From NCBI GenBank assembly GCA_946615525.1, contig CAMOHW010000061.1, positions 1 to 5,718 on the forward strand: DNA of 5,718 nt. Direction: 5' to 3'. Source of the DNA: an uncultured Clostridia bacterium (GTDB taxonomy: Bacteria; Bacillota; Clostridia; Oscillospirales; CAG-272). Under the pieces are notes generated by a model. It saw only the letters and a program-made list of their open reading frames with translations, was not told the DNA's origin and made no database searches. Made by a program: the position numbers and the translations under genes. Below, piece by piece: positions 5,193-5,718 of this stretch; within the stretch, counting starts at the first letter, position 1, and every line of letters begins with the position of its first letter.

Positions 5193-5718
5193 ATGAAGTT
5201 TTTTTACGATCTCTTGCCTATCTTGAGAACGGAAATGCAAGAGCCGGAACCCTATGGGTGGTTCCATTGGCTTTGTATCGCCGTTGTGGCTGCAGTTACC
5301 GCATTTCTTTGTATCAGATTCTCCAACTGTTCGGACAAAGTCTTCCGCAGGATCATCCTCATCGGCTGGCTGTTGATCGTTGTGTTGGAGATCTACAAGC
5401 AGGTGGTATTTGTCAGCGTTCACGGCGACCCGGGAAACTACTATTGGGAATACCATTGGGGCGGCTTTCCGTATCAGTTCTGCTCTACACCGCTGTATGT
5501 GTTGCCGTTTATTGTCTTTTGCAAGCCGGGCAAACTGCGCGACTCTTGCATGGCATTTTTCTCAACTTTTATCTTGCTTGCCGGAATTGCCGTGTATCTG
5601 TTTCCCGAAACGGTGTTTTCCAGCCATATCGGGCACAGCATTCAAACCATGACGCACCACGGGCTGCAGTTGGTTTTCGGCGTTTACATTGCCGTTTACA
5701 CCCGCACGAGATATCACA
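5193..5718 (+). CDS. TMEM164/YwaF-like integral membrane protein (putative acyltransferase), N-terminal part; 3' end outside window
   Basis: The frame is open from ATG 5193 to the window end, giving 175 residues without a stop; relatives are about 220-260 residues. AAAAAAGG (5173-5180) with 12 nt spacing serves as ribosome site. Hydrophobic segments are near 24-42, 53-73, 97-111, 117-137 and 154-171, a multi-pass membrane protein with no cleavable signal. Landmarks: WEYHWGGFPYQFCSTPLYVLP at 85-105, which resembles the PLQLCS-type element of the YwaF/TIGR02206/TMEM164 family, and HHGLQLVFGVY at 155-165, matching the family's His-His element after the fourth segment. Mammalian TMEM164 is a cysteine-dependent phospholipid acyltransferase; C97 with H155/H156 would be the equivalent candidates here (inference). 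Bacterial members have no firmly established reaction. It has its own promoter, divergent from the isomerase operon. Family membership is likely; the enzymatic role is tentative. Confidence 0.72.
   Translation, partial: MKFFYDLLPILRTEMQEPEPYGWFHWLCIAVVAAVTAFLCIRFSNCSDKVFRRIILIGWLLIVVLEIYKQVVFVSVHGDPGNYYWEYHWGGFPYQFCSTPLYVLPFIVFCKPGKLRDSCMAFFSTFILLAGIAVYLFPETVFSSHIGHSIQTMTHHGLQLVFGVYIAVYTRTRYH

Noticed and set aside
4815..5456. Minus-strand open frame of 213 codons spanning two promoters and overlapping two genes
   Set aside because: It covers the divergent promoter region, part of the small gene in another frame and the TMEM164-like gene antisense. No domain or ribosome site is seen.

Overview
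The window looks like chromosomal DNA from a Gram-positive anaerobe, most likely a Clostridia/Oscillospirales-type Firmicute. This is inferred from strong sigma-A type promoters (one an exact TTGACA-N17-TATAAT), purine-rich Shine-Dalgarno sites, compact operons, A-rich/T-flanked intrinsic terminators, and the protein families present (a YfcC-type carrier and a TMEM164/YwaF-like membrane protein). I see no mobile element, CRISPR array, tRNA, rRNA or phage gene.

Layout. (1) Positions 1-368, plus strand: the C-terminal 121 residues of a non-hydrolysing UDP-GlcNAc 2-epimerase. It is the last gene of an upstream unit, probably for surface polysaccharide, closed by a hairpin terminator at 397-447. 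(2) Positions 449-3946, plus strand: a transcription unit with a consensus promoter immediately after that terminator. It carries two genes 17 bp apart: an unusual multidomain membrane protein (VTT/TVP38-DedA-like domain, PlsC-type acyltransferase domain, zinc ribbon, uncharacterised C-terminal domain) and a YfcC-family carrier. (3) A 42-bp gap holds one strong hairpin that can terminate both this unit and the convergent one. (4) Positions 3948-4994, minus strand: a two-gene operon, with its own extended -10 promoter. It encodes a 62-residue SHOCT-like small protein joined by an ATGA stop/start overlap to a TIM-barrel sugar isomerase/epimerase. (5) Positions 5088-5718, plus strand: a divergent promoter and the first 175 residues of a TMEM164/YwaF-like integral membrane protein, cut by the window end.

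How the parts relate. The recognisable themes are the cell envelope and its lipids: activated amino sugar for surface glycan, a membrane-embedded glycerolipid acyltransferase fused to a possible lipid scramblase, and a second putative membrane acyltransferase. The YfcC carrier (organic acid or amino-acid type substrate) and the sugar isomerase are metabolic genes whose substrates cannot be read from sequence. The most unusual object is the VTT-PlsC-zinc-ribbon fusion. The translationally coupled 62-residue protein is the least explained one. Family assignments come from motif recognition by eye; no database search was run.
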